A stretch of DNA of 9,173 bases from positions 1-9,173 of the forward strand of contig JACQAF010000051.1 in assembly GCA_016195145.1 (NCBI GenBank), written 5' to 3'. Position numbers and translations under genes: made by a program. How positions within the stretch are numbered: the first letter of the stretch is position 1; each line of letters starts with the position of its first letter. Source of the DNA: Rhodospirillales bacterium (GTDB lineage: Bacteria > Pseudomonadota > Alphaproteobacteria > CACIAM-22H2). Below are positions 1 through 5,284 of this stretch, one piece after another. Below the pieces are notes generated by a model that worked only from the letters and a program-made list of their open reading frames with translations, did no database searches and had not been told where the DNA came from.

Positions 1-155
1 TCGTGCCGCTGGCGCTTGCCGCCGAGGCGCAACTGCTCGCCGATCTCACGATCGCGGAACGCCGCGTGCTCGACCATCTGCTTAACCGCCTGATGGCCCG
101 CGAACGCGCGCTCGATCCGGACCGCCGGCGCCGACAAGGTCCGATATACCTCTAA
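1..155 (+). CDS. MarR-family transcriptional regulator, C-terminal fragment
   Basis: The gene enters from the left edge. Its frame is open from base 3 to the TAA at 153-155 and gives 50 residues. The visible part is an amphipathic helix-rich tail (AEAQLLADLTIAERR, then VLDHLLNRLMARE) ending in a basic stretch (DRRRRQG). This resembles the last dimerisation helix of MarR-type regulators, where a phrase like 'LLAGLTPEERATLRRLLRRL' is typical. The DNA-binding winged helix would lie outside the window and cannot be checked. A hairpin followed by a T-rich stretch lies about 30 bases downstream. Another helical tail could look similar, so the family call is moderate. Confidence 0.5.
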   Translation, partial: VPLALAAEAQLLADLTIAERRVLDHLLNRLMARERALDPDRRRRQGPIYL

Positions 156-186
156 CCCGGCGAATGTCGGCCGGTTCGGCATCGAT

Positions 187-215
187 CCGCCCGCCGCCGG
201 GCGGTAAATTTCTCT
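187..215 (+). terminator. probable intrinsic terminator of the MarR-like gene
   Basis: A 7-bp perfect G+C stem (CCGCCCG at 187-193 and CGGGCGG at 198-204) closes a 4-base loop. On + it is followed by the T-rich stretch TAAATTTCTCT. It lies between the MarR-like stop at 155 and the convergent stop of the kinase-like gene at 228. The opposite strand has no T tract, so it should act mainly on +. Confidence 0.45.
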
Positions 216-227
216 ATGGCGCGAGGC

Positions 228-989
228 TCACTCCGCGTCGATCTGCGATACGCGCTGCCCGAAAGGATCGTAGTAGAACAGCATGCTGCGCGGCGAAATC
301 CGCCGGTATTTCTCCGCCAGGCCGCGCATATTCGCGATGCGGCATTTTTCCGCCAGCCTGATCGCCTTGAGCGTCGCCAGCGTCTTGTCGAGATCGTCGT
401 TGACGACGAGATAATCGTGCTCGTCCATGAAGGCGAGGTCCTGAACGCCCATCTGGTATTTCATCTGGAAGCGGTCGCCGCCTTCGCTGCCACGCGCCGA
501 CAGGCGGCGCTTGAGCTCAGCCAGCGTCGGCGGCACGATGAAGATGCCGACCACGTGCTCGCGGAACAGCCGCCGGAGATTGATGAATAGCTGCGGCGTA
601 TAGTCGAATACCAGATCCTGGCGTTTCTCGATCGCCTCATGGAGGGGGGCGATGGGCGTGCCGCTGCAATAGCCTTTGGCCGCATTGCTCCACTGGACGA
701 AGAAATCCTGCTCGACCAGCTGCCGGAATTCCTTGGTGGTGATGAAGTGGAACCAGTCGGCGTCGTCGATGCCGCTCGCTGGATCGGTCTTGCGCCGCTG
801 GCGGCTGGTGTAGTTGCGGACATAGCCGAGCGACTTGTCCTCGTGGCGCCAGCGCCGAATCAGCGTGCTCTTGCCGGTGCCGCCCGGCCCGGAGAGGACG
901 AAAAAGACGCCGCGCTCTTCGCCGCCCAGATATGTGCCCTCGCCCAGCGCCGCTTCCGCCCTGTCGGTCATGACCAGTGTCTCCGCCAT
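228..989 (-). CDS. divergent guanylate-kinase-like P-loop protein
   Basis: This 253-residue protein aligns by eye with guanylate kinase along most of its length. A Walker A loop GPGGTGKST lies near residues 34-42. It is followed by NYTSRQRR in the GMP-clamp region, GYCSGTP where Gmk has GNYYGTP, a strand IFIVPPTLAELKRRL, and DEHDYLVVNDDLDKTL. Several positions that bind GMP in true Gmk look changed: the FLEHAE-type glutamate region reads FFVQWSN, and the DIDWQG segment reads FDYTPQL. A tail of about 40 residues exceeds the usual length of about 205-220. It is therefore probably a paralogue with a changed substrate rather than the housekeeping gmk. An alternative start at 971 (MTDRAE) has GGAG nine bases upstream and may be the better one; the start at 989 has only a weak site. 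It is the last gene of the minus-strand cluster. Confidence 0.75.
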   Translation of the reverse strand: MAETLVMTDRAEAALGEGTYLGGEERGVFFVLSGPGGTGKSTLIRRWRHEDKSLGYVRNYTSRQRRKTDPASGIDDADWFHFITTKEFRQLVEQDFFVQWSNAAKGYCSGTPIAPLHEAIEKRQDLVFDYTPQLFINLRRLFREHVVGIFIVPPTLAELKRRLSARGSEGGDRFQMKYQMGVQDLAFMDEHDYLVVNDDLDKTLATLKAIRLAEKCRIANMRGLAEKYRRISPRSMLFYYDPFGQRVSQIDAE

Positions 990-1036
990 GCTATTTTGCG
1001 ACCATCCACAACTCCGTGAGCATATCCCCGGATGCG

Positions 1037-1057
1037 CGCATATGCGTGAATCGATTC
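1037..1057. repeat. two adjacent 10-bp palindromes upstream of the kinase-like gene
   Basis: CGCATATGCG (1037-1046) and GAATCGATTC (1048-1057) are perfect palindromes one base apart. They lie in the 100-base gap before the kinase-like gene. They could be a protein-binding site, but each half-site is short and no regulator is implied. Confidence 0.25.
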
Positions 1058-1089
1058 GGATTGCCGACTCGCTCCGGCTGGGCGCGCGG

Positions 1090-1347
1090 CTACTGCCCCT
1101 GAAACACCTGCTCGACCTGTTCGGCCCACTCGTTGACCAGCAGCGTCATCGACTTGCCCGACCCCTTGCCGAGCTTGGTCGAGGGCGGGCTTTCGATATC
1201 CTCAAGATGGGCCGCATAGACCCTGTGCCGCTGGGTCATCCCATCGAGGCCGCCATACCAGAACCGAAACATCGCCGGCGACACCCGTAGCGTATCCTGC
1301 ACATAGATGCGGGCGATCGCGATGCAGCGGGATTGAAGATCGGTCAT
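1090..1347 (-). CDS. hypothetical 85-residue protein
   Basis: I do not recognise this protein. It is 85 residues long, with no signal peptide and no clear membrane segment. An aromatic middle (MFRFWYGGLDGMTQRHRVY) is followed by a polar, Lys/Gly/Ser-rich loop (STKLGKGSGKSM) and a C-terminal amphipathic helix (LLVNEWAEQVEQVFQ). The ATG at 1347 has GGAGG (1355-1359) exactly seven bases upstream, one of the best ribosome binding sites in the window, which supports a real gene. It starts 45 bases after the stop of the JAMM-domain gene and is co-directional with it and with the kinase-like gene. A partner or immunity role for the upstream gene is a guess from position only. Confidence 0.6.
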   Translation of the reverse strand: MTDLQSRCIAIARIYVQDTLRVSPAMFRFWYGGLDGMTQRHRVYAAHLEDIESPPSTKLGKGSGKSMTLLVNEWAEQVEQVFQGQ

Positions 1348-1370
1348 CGGATATCCTCCGCTCGTCTCGG

Positions 1371-1386
1371 GCGGCGCAGGCGCCGC
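1371..1386. repeat. intercistronic inverted repeat
   Basis: GCGGCGC (1371-1377) and GCGCCGC (1380-1386) form a perfect inverted repeat with a 2-base centre. It lies between the JAMM-domain stop and the ribosome binding site of the 85-residue gene. No T tract follows, so it may adjust mRNA stability or be chance in GC-rich DNA. Confidence 0.3.
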
Positions 1387-1392
1387 GTCCGG

Positions 1393-2715
1393 TCAGAAGT
1401 CATGGCTATATTTATGATACCCCTCATGCGACCTGATCAGCATGGGCACTCGCCGGCCGTCGGGAAAGCGCAGCCGGTTATAGGTGATCACGTCGGTCAC
1501 GCTCGCATCGGGCTCGTACCCCTCGGACCGCTTGTTGGGATGGGTGTGGAACCAGCACATCAGACATTCAGGGTAGGTCACGTTCGGAATCGGCGCCAGG
1601 TCGAGCTCGTCGCGCGATCCCGGGCCACGTGAGTCAAAGCGATATTTGCCGGTCCGCGCGTTGAGAATCACCCAGCCGCCCCATTCGCGCTTCTGGCTGC
1701 CCGGCCGGTTGTGCGGCACGTCGGGGGCGTTGGGCCGCGAGCGCGTCCATGCCCGGTCGAATTCCTGGCTCATGTCGGAATCGGCGACGATGGCATCGAG
1801 ATTGGGATCGGGACATTGCGGATCGCGCGGCACGCTGGCCGGCGTGCTGCCGCCCGGCGTGGCCGACGAGGCGCCCGGCGTCGTCGCGCCGCCGGTATTG
1901 GCTGGCGTCGCCCCCGGCATAACGCGGGTGATGCTGTCGCAGACGACGCTATAGGTGAAGCTTTCGGCCGGCTTGCGCAGCCGGCGGCGCAGCCCGACGC
2001 CGCCCACCCCGGCGATCCCCGGCCCGCCGCCCGGGCCGGGCGGCGGCGGATCGTTCGGAATGTTGCCGCCGTTGAGGTTGGCCTTGCCGAAGAGCGGCCC
2101 GAGATCGGCCTCGGTCGTGCCGAAATTGGCTGCGCCCGCTCCGCCGTCCAGCGACAGCAACTGGCCGCGCAGGGTCACCTCGCCTTCGAACACCACCGAG
2201 ACGCCGATGCGCATCGATTCATCGCCGCATTCGGCCGGGCAGTTGCCGCGCGGCGAGACGTCGATCAGATCCGGCGTCAGCTTGAGCGACAGGCCGATGG
2301 TGATGCCGCCGATGCCGGCGGCGTTCGCCTCGATGTCAATGCTCGTCTCGGGGCCGACGGTCAGCTTCGGCGACTGGACCGGCCAGGTATCGCGCCCCGG
2401 ATTGATGATGATGCGACAGCAATGATTCGGCGACGAGCGCGACCGCCCCTCGCCGACCGGCACGCTAGGTTCGCCCGGCGGCCCCTTGGAGCCTTGGCGA
2501 CCGTCTTCGGCCTGCCCTGACGCAGATCGCGGCGCGGTTTGCGCCCCCGCCGCCCCGCCGGCCCGCCGTCTTCCGCGTCCTGGTGGCCGCCGACGCCCGA
2601 TCCGCCGGCCGGCGGCGAGCCGCCCGACGACCCACCGGGCCCAGACGGCGTACCCGATCCACCGCTGCCGGGCGTGGTTCCCGCTCCGCCGGGAGTCACC
2701 GCCGCGGTCGTGCAC
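1393..2715 (-). CDS. JAMM/DUF4329-like metalloprotease-domain protein, C-terminal part of a frameshifted gene
   Basis: This frame is open from 2715, but only the part below about 2560 looks like real protein. From the N-terminus it has a Gly/Pro-rich stretch, then a beta-rich region with alternating hydrophobics (roughly residues 100-215). Two Pro/Gly/Thr-rich linkers lie around 225-245 and 270-305. The final domain covers about 315-440. That domain shows a JAMM/MPN-type site: Glu344 in REWGGWV, His390 and His392 in FHTHP, and Ser405 and Asp408 in SVTD, matching E...HxH...SxxD. The phrase EWGGWVILNARTGKY and the C-terminal position resemble the DUF4329/JAB peptidase domains of polymorphic toxins. 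No ubiquitin-like, E1 or E2 gene is nearby. The annotated Met at 2715 has no support. The true start is probably at 2870 in another frame. The protein is likely a secreted or contact-dependent effector or a cell-surface peptidase, but the sequence does not show which. Confidence 0.65.
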   Translation of the reverse strand: MHDRGGDSRRSGNHARQRWIGYAVWARWVVGRLAAGRRIGRRRPPGRGRRRAGGAAGAQTAPRSASGQAEDGRQGSKGPPGEPSVPVGEGRSRSSPNHCCRIIINPGRDTWPVQSPKLTVGPETSIDIEANAAGIGGITIGLSLKLTPDLIDVSPRGNCPAECGDESMRIGVSVVFEGEVTLRGQLLSLDGGAGAANFGTTEADLGPLFGKANLNGGNIPNDPPPPGPGGGPGIAGVGGVGLRRRLRKPAESFTYSVVCDSITRVMPGATPANTGGATTPGASSATPGGSTPASVPRDPQCPDPNLDAIVADSDMSQEFDRAWTRSRPNAPDVPHNRPGSQKREWGGWVILNARTGKYRFDSRGPGSRDELDLAPIPNVTYPECLMCWFHTHPNKRSEGYEPDASVTDVITYNRLRFPDGRRVPMLIRSHEGYHKYSHDF

Positions 2716-2870
2716 GGCACCTCCAGCCGGACGCTGACGCCAAGCTCGAACCAGAATTCACGGTCGAGCTTGTCGCGCAGAATCCTGAGCAAGGCCTGGG
2801 GAATTAACGAGGCGCCGAACCCCAGAACATTGAGAATGGCGCCGCCCAAAGGCTGCCTGATAACCGCCAT
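2361..2870 (-). CDS. N-terminal part of the frameshifted JAMM-domain gene
   Basis: The ATG at 2870 has a strong ribosome binding site (GGGAGG just upstream on the minus strand), so this is the likely true start of the JAMM-domain protein. Residues 9-31 are hydrophobic (GGAILNVLGFGASLIPQALL), and may be a membrane helix or signal-like segment. A strand-like phrase FWFELGVSVRLEVPC follows. From about residue 58 a Gly/Ser/Pro-rich linker leads into basic, shadow-like sequence. The useful coding ends somewhere between about 2560 and 2480. Beyond that the other frame (1393..2715) carries plausible protein. Moving between the frames needs a -1 shift, which a single missing G in a G run (for example 2543-2547 or 2481-2484) would explain. 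The bases after about 2480 in this frame are probably not translated product. Confidence 0.55.
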   Translation of the reverse strand: MAVIRQPLGGAILNVLGFGASLIPQALLRILRDKLDREFWFELGVSVRLEVPCTTAAVTPGGAGTTPGSGGSGTPSGPGGSSGGSPPAGGSGVGGHQDAEDGGPAGRRGRKPRRDLRQGRPKTVAKAPRGRRANLACRSARGGRARRRIIAVASSSIRGAIPGRSSRRS

Positions 2871-3155
2871 GCCCCCCTCCCGCCTGGTTTGCGGTTGATG
2901 GCTCGCCGTCAGTCATCGATGCGAAATCGTCGCGCGCACCGGGAAACCGGCCGGCTGCTTCTCGCGAGGCGTCCCTGTTACTGGTCCGCTATTGGGTTTG
3001 CGTGTTGGAAGTAAGCGCCGCAAACCCCGACCGGGAATGCCCCCTGAGCGTACTGCCAGAAATCAACCCTATCATGTGTTGTACAATTATTGGAAGAACC
3101 TTGGCGGAGATATACGCATAGCCGGTTGTCTGCGCCGCCGCCGCATCGCAAACGA
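2871..3155. other. intergenic region, no gene seen
   Basis: This stretch separates the start of the JAMM-domain gene from the terminator of the decarboxylase gene. It contains a small AT-richer patch with the palindrome TTGTACAA (3079-3086). It should contain the promoter of the minus-strand accessory cluster, but I find no convincing -35/-10 pair. A 77-codon + frame at 2992-3225 runs into the decarboxylase gene, is basic and low in complexity, and is not supported. Confidence 0.5.
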
Positions 3156-3183
3156 AACGGCCCGGGGATCGCCCCGGGCCGTT
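3156..3183 (-). terminator. hairpin terminator of the ornithine/lysine decarboxylase gene
   Basis: A perfect 12-bp inverted repeat (AACGGCCCGGGG at 3156-3167 and its complement at 3172-3183) has a 4-base ATCG loop. It lies 22 bases past the decarboxylase stop at 3206. On the minus strand it is followed by TCGTTTGCG, a short and imperfect T tract. The strength of the stem and its position make termination of the decarboxylase transcript likely. Confidence 0.7.
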
Positions 3184-3205
3184 CCGCGTTCGCCGCCGGC
3201 GCGGC

Positions 3206-4336
3206 TCAGATGTAATAGCTTTTGAGCGGCGGAAAGCCGTTGAAGCCGACCGACGAATAGGTCGTCGTATACGCGCCCGCCGCCTCGATCACGATCTTGT
3301 CGCCGACCTGGAGGTCGAGCGGCAGCTGGTAGTTGGCGTTGTCGTAGAGCACGTCAACCTCGTCGCAGGTCGGTCCGGCGAGGACCACCGGTCCCTTCGG
3401 GCCGCCGTCGCGCGGCGTCTTCAGCCGGTACTGGATCGCCTCGCCCATGGTTTCGGGCAGGCCGCCGAACTTGCCGATGTCGAGATAGACCCAGCGGCGA
3501 TTGTCGTCATAGGTCTTGGTCGAGACCAGCACCACCTCGGCCTGGATGACGCCGGCGTCGCCGGCCACGCCGCGGCCGGGCTCGACAATCATCTGCGGCA
3601 GGTCGTTGCCGAAATGCTTGGTCATCGCCGACATGATCGCCTCGGCATAGGCGTCGACCGAGGGGATGCGCTGCCGGTACTTGGCCGGGAAGCCGCCGCC
3701 GAGATTGATCAGCTTGAGCTCGATCCCCGCCTCGTTGAGGGCGGTGAACAGCATCTTGGTCTTGCCGAGCGCCACGTCCCACTGCGTGAGGTCGCGCTGC
3801 TGCGAGCCGACATGGAACGATACGCCGTGCGGGTCGAGCCCGAGGTCGCGCGCCTTGATCAGCAGGTCGCGCGCCATGTCGACATCGCAGCCGAACTTGC
3901 GCGACAGCGGCCAATCGGCCCCTTCGCCGGTCATGAAGATGCGGCAGAAGACGCGGGCGCCGGGGGCGGCGCGGGCGAGCTTCTCGACCTCGGCATGGCT
4001 GTCGAAGGCGAACAGGCCGACGCCAGCCTTGAAGGCGCGGGCGATGTCGCCCTCCTTCTTGATCGTGCTGCCGAACGACAGGCGCGCCGGCGCAATGCCG
4101 AGGGCGAGGCACTGCTCGATCTCGTAGATCGAGGCGGTGTCGAAACTGGAGCCGAGGCCGTCGAGCACGCGCAGGATCTCGGCCGCGGGGTTGGCCTTCA
4201 CCGCGTAATAGATATGGACAAGCGGCATCGCCTTCTTGAGCCGCTTGAAGTTATGCGCGATCACATCGAGATCGACGACGAGGCACGGCGTCTCGAGCTT
4301 GTTGTCCGCGAGAAAGCGGGCGATCTTCGGGGTCAT
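3206..4336 (-). CDS. ornithine/lysine decarboxylase, PLP-dependent (alanine-racemase fold)
   Basis: This 376-residue cytoplasmic enzyme should decarboxylate ornithine to putrescine, and possibly lysine to cadaverine, the entry step of polyamine synthesis. Visible landmarks are YYAVKANP with the PLP Schiff-base lysine at 47, SFGSTIKK, SFHVGSQQ (His at the PLP ring), NLGGGFP (phosphate-binding glycines), VEPGR, and GPTCDEVD carrying the catalytic cysteine contributed across the dimer. GAYTTTYSSVGFNGF near the end is typical of ODC. The length fits the short bacterial forms (about 375-390), not the long PLP-aspartate-aminotransferase-fold SpeC/SpeF of enterobacteria. Substrate preference cannot be read reliably by eye. 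The start ATG overlaps the TGA of a 70-codon leader ORF. Its own GGAG lies only two bases upstream, so translational coupling to the leader is likely. Expression probably responds to polyamines through that leader. Confidence 0.92.
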   Translation of the reverse strand: MTPKIARFLADNKLETPCLVVDLDVIAHNFKRLKKAMPLVHIYYAVKANPAAEILRVLDGLGSSFDTASIYEIEQCLALGIAPARLSFGSTIKKEGDIARAFKAGVGLFAFDSHAEVEKLARAAPGARVFCRIFMTGEGADWPLSRKFGCDVDMARDLLIKARDLGLDPHGVSFHVGSQQRDLTQWDVALGKTKMLFTALNEAGIELKLINLGGGFPAKYRQRIPSVDAYAEAIMSAMTKHFGNDLPQMIVEPGRGVAGDAGVIQAEVVLVSTKTYDDNRRWVYLDIGKFGGLPETMGEAIQYRLKTPRDGGPKGPVVLAGPTCDEVDVLYDNANYQLPLDLQVGDKIVIEAAGAYTTTYSSVGFNGFPPLKSYYI

Positions 4337-4545
4337 GTCTCCGGTCGGGTCCTTTCCGGCCTAGTAAACGGCGACGGCATCTGCCTTGCGGTCAGACGCC
4401 GGCGACGTGAACGAAACGCTGCGCCGGAAGGCGGCGGCGGGCGCACAGAGAACGAAGGAACCCGGAAGTCGAGGCCCCGAATATTCTGACCGGGGCCCTT
4501 CCATAGGACGCCCAAGCCGAAGCCGTTGGTCCGAACAACCAGCAT
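4333..4545 (-). CDS. candidate leader peptide of the ornithine/lysine decarboxylase gene
   Basis: This 70-codon ORF starts at an ATG preceded by GAGG with five bases of spacing and ends at a TGA that shares bases with the decarboxylase ATG (ATGA). The first third (MLVVRTNGFGLGVLWKGPG) looks like genuine peptide. It then runs through the large leader hairpin. A run of four prolines (residues 36-39) is a classical slow spot for ribosomes. The last 30 residues are Arg/Pro-rich and probably unconserved. Ornithine decarboxylase genes in enterobacteria are known to be controlled by an arrest peptide in the leader, so a similar mechanism is attractive here. Whether this peptide is translated or conserved is inference; only the start site, hairpin and overlap are seen directly. 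Confidence 0.5.
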   Translation of the reverse strand: MLVVRTNGFGLGVLWKGPGQNIRGLDFRVPSFSVRPPPPSGAAFRSRRRRLTARQMPSPFTRPERTRPET

Positions 4546-4669
4546 TCCCACCTCGTTGCGCGTATCCGTCCGAAACCGGCCGGCACAAAGGTAAGGACGC
4601 CTATCGTCGTTGCTTAAACCACCCCGAACCGCATGAAGGCCGGGAGCCAGAGGCACGTGCGGGTGCGTC
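4337..4669 (-). promoter_or_regulatory. long structured leader of the decarboxylase gene, speF-leader-like candidate
   Basis: If transcription starts just after the predicted -10 box, the mRNA has about 330 nt before the decarboxylase start. It contains the leader ORF, a strong hairpin at 4464-4502, and two copies of GGCGTCCT (one before the leader ORF near 4594-4602 and one inside it near 4504-4512). Alphaproteobacterial ornithine decarboxylase genes are known to carry a conserved leader RNA family called speF (Rfam). Position and context fit, but I cannot run the covariance model. A match would confirm the call. Confidence 0.5.
4464..4502 (-). promoter_or_regulatory. large hairpin inside the decarboxylase leader
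   Basis: On the mRNA strand GGAAG-GGCCCCG pairs with CGGGGCC-(TCGA bulge)-CTTCC, giving 7 + 5 base pairs around an 11-base AT-rich loop. It lies within codons of the leader ORF, so a translating ribosome would melt it. No U tract follows, so it is not an intrinsic terminator. Control of translation or of Rho access is more likely. Confidence 0.6.
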
Positions 4670-4675
4670 AGCCGC

Positions 4676-4705
4676 TATATATAGGTCGATTCTCTTTAAT
4701 GAAAA
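4676..4705 (-). promoter_or_regulatory. candidate promoter of the decarboxylase leader
   Basis: On the minus strand TTTTCA (4705-4700) is followed after 16 bases by TATATA; the repeated TATATATA (4683-4676) also allows 18-base spacing. This is the most AT-rich spot in the intergenic region and is well placed for the long leader. It lies back-to-back with the aroQ promoter. Confidence 0.5.
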
Positions 4706-4707
4706 GC

Positions 4708-4734
4708 AAAAATCGCCGCCTGGGGACGATTTTT
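4708..4734. repeat. inverted repeat between the divergent promoters
   Basis: AAAAATCG (4708-4715) and CGATTTTT (4727-4734) form an 8-bp perfect inverted repeat with an 11-base spacer, and a further T follows on +. It sits just upstream of the decarboxylase -35 box and about 30 bases before the aroQ -35 box. It could be an operator, an UP-element-like A/T tract, or a weak terminator-shaped structure. Confidence 0.4.
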
Positions 4735-4762
4735 TACCCCTGGCTGCCTGCTGAATGGGCGT

Positions 4763-4791
4763 TTGCGCGCTCTCGGGCCGGTTGCTATAAG
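4763..4791 (+). promoter_or_regulatory. sigma70-type promoter of aroQ-accB-accC
   Basis: TTGCGC (4763-4768) and TATAAG (4786-4791) are separated by the ideal 17 bases. Transcription would start near 4798, giving a 5' leader of about 30 bases before the GTG at 4829. This also rules out the longer aroQ frame that begins at 4763. Confidence 0.65.
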
Positions 4792-4828
4792 GGCCCGTTC
4801 GTCGCCACTGCCGGAGGCTTCCTCGTTC

Positions 4829-5284
4829 GTGGACTCCCGACCGACCATTCTCGTGCTCAACGGGCCGAATCTCAACATGCTGGGCGTCCGCCAGCCGGAG
4901 ATCTACGGCCGCGAGACGCTGGGCGACATCGAGGCGATGGCGCGCGAGCGCGGGGCGGATATCGGTCTTACGGTCGATTTCCGCCAGACCAACGACGAAG
5001 GCGAGCTGATCGAGTGGATCCACGAGGCGCGCGGCACGGCCGAGGGGATCGTGATCAACGCCGGCGCGCTCACCCATACCTCGGTCGCGGTGCTCGACGC
5101 CCTGCTGCTGTGCGAGCTGCCGGTGATCGAGGTCCATCTATCGAATATTTACGCCCGCGAATCCTTTCGTCACCATTCCTATATAAGCCCGGCGGCGCGC
5201 GGCGTAATTTGCGGCTTCGGCGGTCGGGGCTATCTCTATGCTCTCGACGCCATGACCCGCCTGATCGCCGGCAGCGAGGACTGA
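4829..5284 (+). CDS. aroQ: 3-dehydroquinate dehydratase, type II
   Basis: This enzyme converts 3-dehydroquinate to 3-dehydroshikimate in the shikimate pathway as a cytoplasmic dodecamer. The 151 residues match the family length of about 145-150. Signature segments are in order: LNGPNLNMLGVRQPEIYG, with the catalytic Tyr of the flexible lid in IYG; FRQTNDEGELIEWIH; GIVINAGALTHTSVA; and PVIEVHLSNIYARESFRHHS, containing the catalytic His region. GVICGFGGRGY closes the fold. The start is taken at GTG 4829: GGAGG lies at 4813-4817, the -10 box is 38 bases upstream, and the known family start (VLNGPNLNxLG) is close to it. Longer in-frame starts precede the promoter. Its stop overlaps the accB ATG (TGATG), so the two are translationally coupled. 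Confidence 0.96.
   Translation: MDSRPTILVLNGPNLNMLGVRQPEIYGRETLGDIEAMARERGADIGLTVDFRQTNDEGELIEWIHEARGTAEGIVINAGALTHTSVAVLDALLLCELPVIEVHLSNIYARESFRHHSYISPAARGVICGFGGRGYLYALDAMTRLIAGSED

Noticed and set aside
1711..2520. 269-codon + strand open frame opposite the JAMM-domain gene
   Set aside because: Its translation is Arg/Ala-rich with no motif, and the opposite strand carries the JAMM site and better codon use. It is a GC-driven shadow.
2480..2660. Programmed -1 ribosomal frameshift in the JAMM-domain gene
   Set aside because: No canonical slippery heptamer in the right frame and no obvious downstream pseudoknot; a lost base in a G run is simpler.
2992..3225. 77-codon + ORF in the gap before the decarboxylase gene
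   Set aside because: Low complexity, rich in Arg/Pro, crosses the terminator hairpin and runs into the decarboxylase gene on the other strand; no ribosome binding site.
3614..4489. 291-codon + strand open frame opposite the decarboxylase gene
   Set aside because: The minus frame is an unmistakable decarboxylase, and the + frame has no recognisable feature and no ribosome binding site.
4464..4502. Leader hairpin as an intrinsic terminator/attenuator
   Set aside because: No U tract follows on the mRNA strand. Control of translation or Rho access is a better fit.
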